Positions 23,301 through 32,136 of a stretch of DNA of 64,000 bases are shown here, in pieces. Each line of letters begins with the position of its first letter. Positions within the stretch are counted from its first letter, which is position 1. Under the pieces are notes generated by a model. The model was not told the DNA's origin. It saw only the letters and a program-made list of their open reading frames with translations, and made no database searches. The stretch lies in the NCBI GenBank assembly GCA_022559985.1, contig JAFJTR010000041.1, positions 186,001 to 250,000 of the forward strand, given 5' to 3'. This DNA is from Parastagonospora avenae f. sp. tritici 18332-5 (Eukaryota; Ascomycota; Dothideomycetes; Pleosporales; Phaeosphaeriaceae). The position numbers and the translations under genes were made by a program.

Positions 23301-24212
23301 ATTGTCCCTGCTGAGCCGTACTCAATCGATTCCGCAAGGCGCACGGCTGCATCGCCCAGTTTCTCGCGTAGCGCGATATTCCTTTCCACAAATGGACTCG
23401 GGCATTCTTCAATGACCTTCTGATGCCGCCGTTGTATCGAACACTCACGTTCACCGAAATGTATGGCTTGACCCAGACCATTCCCAAACACTTGGACTTC
23501 GATATGGCGACTTGCTGGGTAGAAAGCCTCAATGAAGACGCCGGGGTTTTTGAATAATGTCTTTCCTCTTGACTGTACCATGCGGAACCCTTCGCGCACC
23601 TCTTCGACTTTGTTGCACGTGATGAGTCCCATGCCGCCGCCTCCGCCTGTGGCCTTGAGCATCACAGGGAAGCCGATCTGCTCCGCTTCCTTTGCAGCCG
23701 CATTCTCATCTTCAACGAGCCCCTTGGTGCCCGGCACGATCGGAACGTTCGCTTTCTCGGCTAGTGCTCTTGCGGTATGTTTGATGCCGAAAGCCTCGAT
23801 GGACTCCGGTGAAGGTCCCACCCACGCGATGCCTGCCTCGCTCACAAGACGGGCAAAGTGCGCATTTTCTGAGAGGAATCCATATCCTGGAATGATCGCG
23901 TCTGCGCCTTTGTCCTTGGCTATGCGCAGAATCACGTCTTCGTCGGTGTATGCAGTCGCATTGCTGCCCGGTAGTAAGACTGCCTCATCAGCATCACGAA
24001 CGTGCTGCGACGCGGCATCGGCCTCGGAATATATCGCAACAGTTTTGATATTGAGCTTCTTCGCCGTCTTGCATATGCGAACCTGTGGAGTGGTGATGTC
24101 AGCCAGTGCTTATCGATAGCGAAACGGTCCGAGGCTCCTGGCACTTCGACGCGTCTTCACGTACCGCGATCTCACCGCGATTGGCGATAAGCAACGTCTT
24201 CAATGTCTCCAT
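20366..24212 (-). CDS. lamA: urea-carboxylase-like biotin enzyme, LamA type (BC-KipA-KipI-biotinyl fusion)
   Basis: Three exons, 24212-24165, 24082-20567 and 20518-20366, give 1238 aa. Exon 1 encodes METLKTLLIANRGEIA, the biotin carboxylase start. Domains in order: biotin carboxylase with ATP-grasp loop KATGGGGGMG (about 159-168) and EMNTRLQVEH (about 292-301); KipA/AHS2 (PxpC-like, about 465-760); KipI/AHS1 (PxpB-like, about 850-1105); C-terminal biotinyl domain with EAMKLE, biotin on K1196. It has the layout of urea carboxylase but no amidase domain, unlike Dur1,2 urea amidolyase. Its divergent partner is LamB/YcsF, as in the A. nidulans lam locus needed for 2-pyrrolidinone use. The likely reaction is ATP- and biotin-dependent carboxylation of a lactam or cyclic amide (2-pyrrolidinone, 5-oxoproline), opened with LamB. 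The exact substrate is inference. Confidence 0.88.
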
Positions 24213-24527
24213 ATTCCAAAAGTGCTTTACATGAAGGAATTTCGCTTTGTTTGCCTGTCACAATATGGCTGATTATGGATGATATCTAAACCGACCCCGC
24301 CCGATCCGTCAACCCTATCTTACGACAACCCCGCTGCGCGGATACGGCGACGATCGGCTCTCCAACCAGACTCCAATTGCCCTCCAAAACCCCTCAGACC
24401 TCCAATTCCCATTGGTCCATATGTCCGACGTCACATGGACTGTGGGGGAAGAGATGAAGTCATTTGTTGTTGAAAAGAAGGTCGCGTGGAGCCTCCTACT
24501 CGGGGTGCACAACACACGATAGCAACG
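24213..24527. promoter_or_regulatory. shared divergent promoter of the lamA/lamB-like pair
   Basis: The 315 nt between the two start codons hold three CCAAT boxes (24373-24377 and 24402-24406 on plus; 24411-24415 as ATTGG) and GATA motifs (TATC at 24282-24286 region and 24316-24319, CGATAG at 24517-24522). In A. nidulans the lam genes respond to AreA (GATA) under nitrogen limitation and to AmdR with CCAAT-binding complex. The motifs fit that control; function here is inferred. Confidence 0.55.
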
Positions 24528-25386
24528 ATGCCCGCCATCAAGCACCCCGTCAAGATCAACGTCGACCTAGGAGAAGGCTACGGGAACTTCAAATGCGGCC
24601 CAGACGATGAATTAATACCGCTCATCGACCATGCCAACATAGCGTGCGGCTTTCACGCTGGGTACGTCACTTCACGTGCCGATGCAACAGTACTAACACG
24701 TCCAGCGACCCATTGATCATGCACCAAACCGTCCTCGCCTGCAAGAAACACAATATTGCCGTCGGCGCCCACCCCGGCCTTCCCGACATCCAGGGCTTCG
24801 GCCGGCGCGAGATCAAAATGTCCCCTGAGGAACTGACCGCCGCTGTCCGGTACCAAGTTGGTGCGCTGAAAGCGTTTCTCGATGTCGAAGACGTGCCGCT
24901 GCACCATGTGAAACCTCACGGCGTGCTGTACGGGATGATGTATAGGGACAAGGAAGTTTGCAGAGCAGTGTATGAAGGTGTGCCAAAAGGAACCACTGTT
25001 TTTGGGCTTGCGGGCACGCTCCACGAGGAAGTCGCCAAGGAGATGGGACTGCCGTTTGTCGCGGAGCTGTATGGCGATGTCAAGTACAACAAGGACAATA
25101 CGCTGGTCATAGATCGGAAGAAGAAGTGCGTTGTTGCCAGGTCGCAATTTGAGCAGTGCTGACACACGACAGGGCATGGCATTTAGATGAAACGAAGAAG
25201 CACGTGCGAAGTCAAGTCGAGAATGCGACTGTCACAACAGTTACAGGCGAGGAGCTGAAGCTTCCGGTGGGCGACTACCAGGTGTCGATGTGCTGCCATT
25301 CAGACTCGCCGGGTGCTGTGGACATCGTAAAGGCAGCGCGCGATATTATCGACGAGTTCAATAGCCGTCACTACCCGAAAGCTTGA
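24528..25386 (+). CDS. lamB: LamB/YcsF family protein (5-oxoprolinase subunit A-like)
   Basis: Three exons, 24528-24661, 24706-25125 and 25173-25386, give 255 aa, the usual size for the family. Motifs: INVDLGEGYG (10-19), HANIACGFHAGDP across the first junction, VGAHPGLPDIQGFGRR, and VKPHGVLY. The C-terminal exon restores frame after RKK and continues AWHLDET. The family is a TIM-barrel-like deacetylase fold. Bacterial PxpA (YcsF) forms 5-oxoprolinase with PxpB (KipI) and PxpC (KipA), and the founding fungal member is A. nidulans lamB, required for 2-pyrrolidinone use. The partner domains are fused in the divergent neighbour, so the two products probably act in one pathway, likely in the cytosol. 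Confidence 0.92.
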
Positions 25387-25608
25387 TGGACATGAGGCAC
25401 AAAGTTACTTACTCCTGTGAAGGCTGAGTTCTACGAACATTTGACTGAGGAAGACTCAATATTATTCTGAGAACACTTTTGATCATCGAATCGAATTCTA
25501 TTCTCTATGTAGTCTATACGATCGTCGATCATACCTGCGTCGTGCGCAAGCTCATACAAAGCTCATGCCCCGCAGCACAAGAGATCGTCATTCCTCGCCA
25601 TGACACAA

Positions 25609-26702
25609 CTATACAATAACCTTGTGAGGCGCCTCCTTCTCCTCGGGCTCATTGAAGATGTTGACGGGCCAACGGGGCTTGTTGGCAATGTAGGGAATGT
25701 TGAAGCGACGGGGCTCCTTCTTGCCAATTTCCTCGATCTTCTCAAAGTCTTCTTTGGAGAGCTCAATCTCCTTGAAGTTCTCCTGGATGCGCGATGCGGT
25801 GACCGACTTGGGGATGACGCTATGTCCGCCCACCTGCGCCCAGGCAAGGATGACTTGTGCGGGAGTGGCGCTGTTGGCCTTGGCGACTTCCTTGACGGTG
25901 TCGTGCTGGACGAGTAGAGGGAGGCCGAGCATGTTGTTGCCGAAAGCCTGGCATGACGTTAGTTGGGTTCGCGAGTTGCGTTATGGGGTCTTCTTACAGA
26001 GTACTCGGTGATGTGGATGTTCTTCTCCTTGCAGAACTGGATGAGTTCAGGCTGGAGTAGTCGCGGGTGGCGCTCGATCTGGTTTGCAGCGGGTGTGACG
26101 CCACTGCCATCGATGAGTGCCTGTAGGTGCTCCTTGGTGTGGTTGGAGACACCGACAGCGCGCGCCTTCTCCTTGGGCAGCTTGGTCATGGCTTTCCAGG
26201 TGTCGACAATGGAGACGCCATCGAGCATCTTTACGTCACCGCTCTCTACCAGAGGGAAGAGCTGGCTGTGAGGCTTGCTGGTCTCATCAAAGGCAACAGG
26301 GAAGTGAACAAGGTACAGGTCGAGGTAGTCGAGGCCAAGCTCAGCCAGGCAGTCGTCGAGAGCAGCGGGCACATCCTGTGGGCGATGCTGCGAGTTCCAG
26401 AGCTTGGATGTGATGAAGACGTCTTCACGCTTGAGGCCTGGAATAGCTCCGCCGAAAGCCTCCTTGAGAGCCTCTGCGATCTCTTTCTGGTTGCCGTAGA
26501 CCTTGGCGAGATCGAGGTGACGGTAGCCAGCCTTGAGAGCTTCCAAGACGGCAACCTTGACCTGACCAGGCTCTGCTTGCCAGGTGCCGAATCCCAATTG
26601 ACTGGCGAGCTGCAGTCAGCAATCTATCACGATGCAGGGCGGTCAAGGCACTTACGGGATGCTGGCACCAGTGTTCAACTTGACGGTCCTTCCGAGAGAC
26701 AT
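25609..26702 (-). CDS. aldo-keto reductase (AKR)
   Basis: Three exons, 26702-26656, 26601-25998 and 25947-25609, give 329 aa, standard for the family. The catalytic tetrad is complete: D46 and Y51 (HLDLAKVYGN), K82 (ITSKLWN) and H115 (LYLVHFP). The NADPH phosphate-binding signature IPKSVTASRIQEN lies near the C-terminus. It reads as a glycerol dehydrogenase/Gcy1- or aldose-reductase-type cytosolic NADPH enzyme reducing aldehydes or small ketoses. The substrate is not readable. The gene is convergent with the lamB-like gene, 222 nt between stops. Both splice junctions fall inside conserved segments (SIP-QLGFGTW and EYS-AFGNNML). Confidence 0.92.
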
Positions 26703-27828
26703 CTTGAAGCTATGTGAGGAATGGATTGACAGTCTGTGAGGTTAATTGCGATTGTTTGTGGAGAAATTTGCCAGGTGTCGCGGGGCAAACATTTATTTGG
26801 GGTTGAGATGGTGGGGTACAGGCTGTCACTGGTTCACTGGTGACATCAACGCCTTCCCCATCTCTGCCTAAAGAGTACGCCTAGAGACGGTGCCGAAGTT
26901 TCCCCGACCGCCGCGGTGTAAGAAGAGCACTCGAATGTTCTTTAAAGTGATTTGATTTGTGGAACGAAGCTCGCCGCTGCCGTAAGGCTGGGAAAGCTCC
27001 GATGCGGCAGCTAGCCAAATACGTAAATGTAGCCGCAACACTTTTTTCCGGCCTAACTTACCTAGCACGAACGCTTCGTTTTCCTTCACGCATTCACCTA
27101 TGCGCATCAATAGCGCTCAATCGTACGGTGCATTGCGGCCATACTTCTCGTGATAATCATTCGTATCTACAGAGGCTCTGCGGCTAGGCCGATGCCGTTC
27201 GCTCGCCTGCTTTGGCCGCCTCTTATGTGCTGCGACAATTGCTCCGCAATACTGTATGTTGCTATACCTAGCATCTAAACTCTCTAGCTATCAAATCCGT
27301 TCAGACTAGACAACCATTCTACTGAGTGTTTGTCGAGCTCTGAGCTGGTGATGCTGCACGAGGGTCAGGGATCTTGCCGTCCAGATTCCGGCGAAACGCA
27401 CCGCTCGGAAGCTCGTGCGCACGCATTTGTTTAATTATAGGAATTTCAGGAGCATGCCCACAGCGTACAGACAGCAAAGAGAGCTGTGCGGATTGGTAGC
27501 GGTTTCTTCGGTGGGTGCGAAACAATAATACCTACCTTGGCCAAGCGGTGGCATTATCCCGGTAATTGCAAGCCCAAGCTATCAGTGGGTCCTATACGAA
27601 CTTCAGGAGTCTGCTGAACAACGCATTCGCAAAGCTGTTACTCCCTTAGGGGCAGAGACTAATCGCTATCGAGCTACCATAGCGATTATTCACGCTGAGT
27701 CACTTTAGACCTGCTCAGCGCCGGGCCTGACATGAGCTGATCAGCTGATCCTAATTCAGGTGGATTTATTTTAAAGTACGGTTGATCTGCCACCGGTTTC
27801 CGAAGAAAGGCAGTGACTTATAAAGTCA
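26703..27828. other. intergenic between the AKR and S9 peptidase genes
   Basis: No gene supported. The right end is the promoter of the S9 peptidase and holds a perfect 10-bp inverted repeat (27660-27669 and 27679-27688, TAATCGCTAT/ATAGCGATTA, 9-nt spacer). A 12-bp palindrome AGCTGATCAGCT lies at 27735-27746. Confidence 0.45.
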
Positions 27829-27835
27829 TAGGCCG
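27829..27835 (+). promoter_or_regulatory. TATA box of the S9 peptidase gene
   Basis: TATAAAG lies 76 nt before the ATG at 27911, followed by a pyrimidine-rich leader. Confidence 0.6.
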
Positions 27836-27910
27836 TCCGCTTTTTTATCTTATTGCATCACGCTTTCGTCCTCAATCAGTTATTAACTACTTTATAAGCT
27901 CTTTCCCATC

Positions 27911-29833
27911 ATGGGAGCATATGTTCGCTTTGGGCTTTTCACGCTCTGCGTATTCCTAATTTCTTTGTCACAAGTCTCTGCTGCACCGTTCGTTGGCGAG
28001 GATTACGGAATCGAGACACTGAAGTCTTTGGCTGAAGAGCAATCGCTGATTGAAGAGACTGCGACAGAGCTGTCTAGACGTCAAAGCAATGGAACAAGTG
28101 ATGGCCCGGGTGTCTTCTTCCGAGACTACAACGTTTGGTACCGTGAAGAGAACGGACAGGAATTGCCAATGTCTACGACCGGAACCGAGGATAGCCCCTT
28201 CGCCAACTACACATACCCATCGCCGGACAAGAAATACTTCGTCGTATTTCAGACGACAAAAGGCCAGGACCACACCGTGTCTATAGTTGAATCGAGCCCT
28301 TCCGATCAGGTCCAGCCGAAGTTACAACAATTCCAGTACCTGAAGGCCGGCGACAAAGTGGCAATTGACCGCCCGCGAATGTTTGATGTGGCCGCACGAA
28401 AGGAGGTCCCAACCGATGACACGCTTTTTAATAATCCGTACCAAATCAACACCTTGAACGGGGGCCAGAACAATGGGTGGAACAAAGAGGGCACCGAGTA
28501 CCGCTTCGTGTACAACGAAAGAGGCCACCAGGCTTTGCGCATCGTTGCCATGAACACACGGGGAGATGTGCGGGCCATAGCCGAGGACACAAGCGAGACG
28601 TTCATCGATTATGCACACAAGTTGTACTACCAAGAGCTCACCAGCTCGAACTCGAGCGAGTTAATCTGGGCTAGTGAACGTGACGGCTGGAACCACCTCT
28701 ACCTTTACGACATGAGGACCGGCAAAGTGAAGAACCAGATCACGAAAGGCGAGTGGCTGGTCCGGTCAGTGGACTACGTGGACGAAGCGAAACGGCAGAT
28801 CTGGGTCAAGGTATTCGGCGCTGTGCCTGGCCAGGACCCATACTATGCCCACCTAGCGCGTGTGAACTTCGATGGCTCAGACTTCAAGATCCTAACCGAA
28901 GGGGATGGTTCGCACTCTTGGACCTTTAGCGAAGACCGTACAACCTTTACAGACACATGGTCGCGCATGGACATGGCCGCCATCACCGTCCAACGCGATG
29001 CCGAGACAGGAGAGAAGACCGCCGACATCTCGGCAGGAAACCTCGACTTCCTCCTTTGGCCAATCCCGGAGCGATTCACCGTGCCAGGAAGAGACGGCTC
29101 TACCATGATCTACGGCCTCATCTTCCGCCCCTACGAGATGGACAACAGCACAAAATACCCCGTCATCGAGAAGATCTACGCTGGACCCCAGGACTTCTAC
29201 GTGCCCAAGGAGTACATGCAACACGACGAGGCGCACAGGCTGGCGAACCAAGGCTTCATCGTCGTCCTCATCGACGGCATGGGCACCAACTGGCGCTCCA
29301 AGGCCTTCCACGACGTCTGCCACAAGAACTTGAAAGACGCAGGTTTCCCCGACCGCATCGCCTGGATGAAAGCTGCCGCTTCGACGCGCTCGTGGATGGA
29401 TCTCAGCCGCGTCGGCGTATACGGCGGCTCGGCGGGCGGTCAAAATGCGATGGGCGCGCTCCTCTTCCACAACGATTTCTATAGCGTCGCCGCCGCGGAC
29501 TGCGGATGTCACGACAACCGTATGGACAAGCTGTGGTGGAACGAGGCATGGATGGGATACCCCGTCGATGTAAGCTACGAGGAAAGCTCCAACGTGGCAA
29601 ACGCGTGGCGACTACAGGGTAGTCTGCTGCTCAGTGTTGGGGAGTTGGACACGAACGTGGATCCCGCATCCACGATGCAGGTCGTGAATGCGCTGCACAA
29701 CGCAGCGAAGGATTACGACTTGTTGTTTATGACGGGTGAGGGTCACGGTGTTGCGACTAATAACCCGTATGCGTTGAGGAGGACGCAGGATTTCTTGTAC
29801 AGGAAGTTGAAGGGTGCGGAGCCCCCTAGGTAA
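27911..29833 (+). CDS. secreted prolyl oligopeptidase-type serine peptidase (S9, DPP IV-like)
   Basis: A single exon of 640 aa. A signal peptide (about 1-24) precedes APFVGEDYG. The N-terminal part matches the beta-propeller of DPP IV-type enzymes, and the C-terminal alpha/beta hydrolase holds the triad S507 (GGSAGG), D580 (GELDTNVDP) and H612 (GEGHGV). The protein is shorter than classic DPP IV (about 770 aa) and has no transmembrane anchor after the signal. It is probably secreted and removes or cleaves behind proline or alanine in peptides. Together with the deuterolysin it suggests extracellular protein use. It has its own TATA box and inverted-repeat elements upstream. Confidence 0.92.
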   Translation: MGAYVRFGLFTLCVFLISLSQVSAAPFVGEDYGIETLKSLAEEQSLIEETATELSRRQSNGTSDGPGVFFRDYNVWYREENGQELPMSTTGTEDSPFANYTYPSPDKKYFVVFQTTKGQDHTVSIVESSPSDQVQPKLQQFQYLKAGDKVAIDRPRMFDVAARKEVPTDDTLFNNPYQINTLNGGQNNGWNKEGTEYRFVYNERGHQALRIVAMNTRGDVRAIAEDTSETFIDYAHKLYYQELTSSNSSELIWASERDGWNHLYLYDMRTGKVKNQITKGEWLVRSVDYVDEAKRQIWVKVFGAVPGQDPYYAHLARVNFDGSDFKILTEGDGSHSWTFSEDRTTFTDTWSRMDMAAITVQRDAETGEKTADISAGNLDFLLWPIPERFTVPGRDGSTMIYGLIFRPYEMDNSTKYPVIEKIYAGPQDFYVPKEYMQHDEAHRLANQGFIVVLIDGMGTNWRSKAFHDVCHKNLKDAGFPDRIAWMKAAASTRSWMDLSRVGVYGGSAGGQNAMGALLFHNDFYSVAAADCGCHDNRMDKLWWNEAWMGYPVDVSYEESSNVANAWRLQGSLLLSVGELDTNVDPASTMQVVNALHNAAKDYDLLFMTGEGHGVATNNPYALRRTQDFLYRKLKGAEPPR

Positions 29834-30127
29834 TAGAGCAATATCAGGAGACAAATTCGTTCAAGTTATAGACATCCGTTTTGTGCTGTTCGCGACGTGG
29901 AGCTAACCAGCAAGGCTGAGAGACAAAATGCCGCGTGATGTTTGCATCACATTAAAGTTGCACTGTTTACCATCCTCTCAAAGAGGTTTCAGCGAGTTGC
30001 GGTGGAAACTAAAAGAAAATGAACTGCGCGCTAAGGTAATTCCTACAATGCAGTTTCAAGATACAACATATATATAATCGATACAGCCGCTAACGCTACG
30101 CATACCATTCAATATCATATATTCGAA

Positions 30128-31557
30128 TCAGTAGGAAGGAAACGAAATCAATAAACGTCTCGGTGTGAATGGAGGAAAGTGCAGATTCAAGCCCCTCTTC
30201 TCCTGTAACAGGGCCTGAGCTTGCCGGAGATCTGACGAAGTGAGTCCCAAACTGATGTACCAAGAGGTGACGGCTATACATAGTGTTGGTAGGGCTTCGC
30301 ACTAGTGCTAAAAGGAAATAACGATAACTAGGAATGCATTCTGTTCGGTGATTGTTGTTGACTTGATTTTTGCTACGTGAGGACGCTACGGAGGTGTATA
30401 TGGCCTGAAACGAGTGAGGCCGAAGTAGGATCGGATCGGCTCGTTGGGCAGCGTTCAGCAACCGACGTCCCTACCGATACTCATAATCCGACACATAGCT
30501 TATTATAGTGAAAATGGTAATGTTGGGGGTTGTTAGCCCTGTATTTGTCTGCTAGTTGGCAGACAACTTCGAGGAACAATTCGAGACAAGTCTTTGAATA
30601 GTCCGCTCCGAAAGGCTTATGCTTCATCAATCCTAGCAGGCCATATATTCTGTCTCTTGTATCTGAGCACTCCTGGATCCCGAAATCGTTCAAGGCTGTC
30701 GAGAGATCTAGCGACCTCCCATGAAACCAATCGGGGCGCAAATCCAGAATGTTTACCATAGCCCATCCGAGATCTTGGATGTGCGAAACATTCAACAGGC
30801 GTGATTCTGCTCGCATAGCGTAGATGTTCTCCCATCCAAATTGATATGGACCAACCCGGAAGCTAACCTCCCTAGCAAGAACCATTTCCTGAATGATCCA
30901 TATCCTTTACCAATATGCCGAATCCCCGAGGTATTTGAGAGCCTTTTGGATCTGATTGCTGCGCTTTTCAAACTCTTCGCCTTCCAGGAATCTCTGCAAG
31001 GCATCGAGTGCTGCACATTCTTCTCTTGGAGGCTCACCAAGCCATGTAATGACCAAGTCCGCCTTGCTGTAGATTTTCCCCATCACGTTAACTTGGTGTT
31101 TCTTTTCACGGGTTCCAGCGATGTCATTCTCGGCTTGATCAACGCAAAGCGCATCTATCCAATACCAGTCGGCGCGTAGTGCTGGATCATCACGAACCTG
31201 ACATGAAAACCACCACAAGTTGCGACGCACCCAGAAATCTTGTTTGTGGAGGATGGTTCTTACATGGTCTGAATCATGAGACGCGCCGCCCCAGGTGTAC
31301 GATAAAGCTGTGTAGTGAACGGATTTGCTATGAACCATGCTCAACGCAAACTTGCACCGGATGGGAGCGTCAGGCTCAGTCTGCAAGACTCGCACCAGGC
31401 GTATTTGCCGGCGACTGAAATCGATTGGTGGATGACGAAAAGCAGATTCTCGGTTGCGTTGCTTGTCCAAGTCGAACACGAGTTCTGGCACACGCTTTCT
31501 TCCAGACTCGAGGCATGCTCTTAACTGGAGATGGGAGCCGGGAGCGAGTGAGGACAT
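30128..31557 (-). pseudogene. HET-domain gene 2, broken by a nonsense codon and a solo LTR
   Basis: The frame from ATG 31557 has the HET motifs YTALSYTWGG and WYWIDALCVDQ and the segment VMGKIYSKADLVITWLG. A TAA at 30909-30907 interrupts the conserved YWxRIWIIQE segment. The same frame then continues to 30494, where a solo LTR (30284-30493) is inserted with duplicated CTATG (CATAG on plus). Past the LTR and one duplicate the frame resumes in register for another 49 codons to TGA at 30128, so the undamaged gene had 404 codons. The stop could come from CAA by C-to-T. An intron hiding it would be only 23 nt, too short. The gene is therefore inactive in its full form. A 216-residue N-terminal HET fragment could still be made. 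Confidence 0.82.
30284..30493 (-). mobile_element. solo LTR, copy 4 (210 bp), inside HET gene 2
   Basis: On the minus strand it starts TGTCGGATTATGAGTATCGG and ends AGCCCTACCAACA. Target duplications are perfect: CATAG at 30279-30283 and 30494-30498. It is close to copy 2 over its whole length and to copy 3 over the 3' part. It sits in the same orientation as the HET gene, and its first codons supply the present stop TGA of the interrupted frame. Confidence 0.92.
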
Positions 31558-32136
31558 CGTCCCGAGAGGTTGTGCGATGATTACTGCGGCTACTCGTGAA
31601 TAGACGGTCCACGCACTGATGCGGCAGCATAATGTAATGATAATATGAAAACCCTATTTGGGCCCTGATTCCCCTTTCGGTATGGCCTAATTAATACTCA
31701 CTATACGCCGCAAAAGTTCGCTCCAGCTCTGCTCAACCTCTCCCGTCGCAGAAAAGGCGGGGCTTCTGCAGCTTCGAAGTCTCCTGTGCAAACTTGCATT
31801 CCTTATATAGGCGTTTATACTTGTATCCATATTAAGAAACCCTTGAACATTTCCTGGAGTAATTCGCAGATTTTGCCAAAAGTTTGTTTTTGTCCATTAG
31901 ACTGTTGTTGCAGTCTTGATAACGTAATATTCCGGATAGTTTTAGTTCCATGAAAGTTATTCCACGCTCCTTGAATTGCTTCCCAAGGCTCGGTCAGGGC
32001 TGCACAACGTGGATGAATTGCTAAGGAACAAATGAGATACTATTACAATAAGACACGGGCATAATTAAGAGATAATCCAATTCTCACAACAAATCATACT
32101 TGTGAGGGTCCGACACAAGTTTCATCCAACCTGATG
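31558..32136. other. intergenic between two HET genes
   Basis: A minus-strand TATATAAGG (31802-31810 as CCTTATATA) could be the promoter of the broken HET gene. TGTCGGACCC, reading leftward from 32115, resembles the start of the LTR family, but I found no matching end or target duplication. Confidence 0.35.

Noticed and set aside
26127..26717. 196-codon plus-strand frame
   Set aside because: Antisense shadow of the aldo-keto reductase, whose catalytic tetrad is on the other strand.
28892..29512. 206-codon minus-strand frame
   Set aside because: Antisense shadow of the S9 peptidase.
30886..30912. A very short intron hiding the TAA in HET gene 2
   Set aside because: GTAAAG...TTCAG would be only 23 nt, far below the smallest intron here (44 nt), and it would remove conserved residues of the RIWIIQE segment.
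31640..32115. A fifth, longer LTR starting TGTCGGACCC at 32115 (minus)
   Set aside because: There is a TATA-like element in a fitting place, but I found no CA end with a matching CAAGT duplication.
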